Part shown: in pieces, positions 22,994-23,304 of the stretch
How positions within the stretch are numbered: position 1 is the stretch's first letter
How the letters are laid out: each line of letters begins with the position of its first letter
Assembly: GCA_031264885.1 (NCBI GenBank)
Contig: JAISDM010000139.1
Location: forward strand, 1 to 23,304
Origin: Peptococcaceae bacterium
Lineage (GTDB): Bacteria; Bacillota; Peptococcia; DRI-13; UBA5745
Direction of reading: 5' to 3'
DNA: 23,304 bases
Notes under the pieces: model-generated
What the model was told of the DNA's origin: nothing
The model's input: only the letters and a program-made list of their open reading frames with translations
Database searches by the model: none
Translations under genes and position numbers: made by a program

Positions 22994-23140
22994 ATGCGAA
23001 AAAATTTTGTGGCTGCCATTTTAATGACTCTGGCCATTGCGCTGGCCCCATTTATCGCAAGATGTATTCATAAGGACGCGTCCGTCACAGACGAACGGCC
23101 AAACGCCGCCGCCGCGGACGCGGCATTCACGATACCGTAA
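22994..23140 (+). CDS. Small hydrophobic protein, 48 residues
   Basis: A short frame beginning MRKNFVAAILMTLAIALAP and ending TIP. Residues 2-3 are basic, about 5-22 form one hydrophobic segment, and a Cys and basic residues follow (ARCIHK); the rest is polar to Ala-rich. GGAGGT lies six bases before the ATG at 22994 (three before an ATG at 22991), and a perfect promoter lies about 110 bp upstream, so expression is plausible. It could be a small membrane protein, or the signal peptide remnant of a longer secreted protein cut short: its TAA stop lies in the REP-A unit starting at 23137. I do not recognise the family. Confidence 0.5.
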   Translation: MRKNFVAAILMTLAIALAPFIARCIHKDASVTDERPNAAAADAAFTIP

Positions 23141-23159
23141 GGGCGGCGTCCTGCCGCCC
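23137..23159. repeat. REP-A unit overlapping the end of a small gene
   Basis: Reverse-oriented unit with stem GGGCGGCG/TGCCGCCC (one G-T wobble) and loop TCC. Its first bases are GTAAGG where other copies have GTAGGG; this creates the TAA stop at 23138. The preceding GATACC is also shared with the unit at 18691, so repeat-derived sequence extends into the coding frame. Confidence 0.8.
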
Positions 23160-23216
23160 GGGACCGAATATCTCAGGATTCGTTAAATAATAAGATGTGA
23201 TAGTTTCACGCCGCAA

Positions 23217-23297
23217 TTTCGTCGTCGGACAAGGCGGAGGAAGGAGGCATACCCGCAGTGGTATGGCGACTGACGACAACGCAGTCCGGCGGCGAAA
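23217..23297. other. Large inverted-repeat element or structured RNA (partial)
   Basis: TTTCGTCGTCGGAC (23217-23230) pairs with GTCCGGCGGCGAAA (23284-23297) over 14 positions with two G-U wobbles. Inside is CATACC/GGTATG (23248-23253, 23260-23265) around CGCAGT, and GACTG/CAGTC (23268-23272, 23282-23286) as a competing stem. The left flank TGTGATAGTTTCACG (23197 onward) may be an outer arm whose partner lies beyond the window. No open frame fits. It is either a further repeat family or a non-coding RNA. Confidence 0.5.
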
Positions 23298-23304
23298 GGG
23301 CAAG

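Overview
This window is a stretch of chromosome from a GC-rich bacterium of the Firmicutes (Bacillota), most likely a spore-forming Clostridia-type lineage. The evidence is gene content and order: spoVG, glmU, prs, pth, mfd and a PrsA/SurA-like foldase follow one another on the minus strand in the order known from Bacillus and Clostridia, with ispE just upstream. A sigma-H-like promoter precedes spoVG, and Gram-positive style ribosome binding sites (AGGAGG, GGAGGT, AAGGGG) precede most genes. No species is assigned.

Layout. 1-599: no gene; about 2.7 tandem copies of a 170-bp unit plus REP-like palindromes. 600-2799 (minus): CNNM/CBS membrane protein and DegV fatty-acid-binding protein, tightly coupled. 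2800-3225: divergent promoters separated by palindromic repeats. 3226-4149 (plus): P1/DmpA-type N-terminal-nucleophile peptidase. 4150-4429: repeats only. 4430-6470 (minus): DUF2225 zinc protein and two half-size chromate transporter genes, joined by ATGA overlaps. 6543-10485 (minus): three-part ABC exporter (adaptor, ATPase, MacB-type permease); the adaptor has a roughly 160-residue Gly/Ala/Ser linker. 10609-15724 (minus): pth, mfd and a peptidyl-prolyl isomerase lipoprotein. 15725-16085: repeats. 16086-18427 (minus): glmU-prs. 18428-18794: a probable glmU promoter and repeats. 18795-19049: spoVG. 19175-21917: typA-ispE. 22023-22056: strong terminator. 22105-22692: unknown membrane-anchored protein. 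22856-23304 (plus): a consensus promoter, a foldable leader, a 48-codon membrane peptide gene and a large inverted-repeat element running to the window edge.

How the genes work together. The core is housekeeping: UDP-GlcNAc (GlmU), PRPP (Prs), isoprenoid precursor (IspE), peptidyl-tRNA recycling (Pth), transcription-coupled repair (Mfd), extracytoplasmic folding (PPIase), ribosome-associated GTPase (TypA) and the developmental regulator SpoVG. Transport modules (ABC exporter, ChrA pair, CNNM protein) are interleaved.

The most unusual material is non-coding. Two families of REP/REPIN-like palindromes share one architecture: two mini-hairpin arms in inverted orientation around a spacer that is usually 21 bp. 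Several copies carry paired substitutions that keep the mini-hairpins intact. The right-hand end holds a small-protein locus whose ribosome binding site sits in a hairpin loop and whose stop codon lies within one of these repeats. No rRNA, tRNA, CRISPR array or transposase gene was seen.
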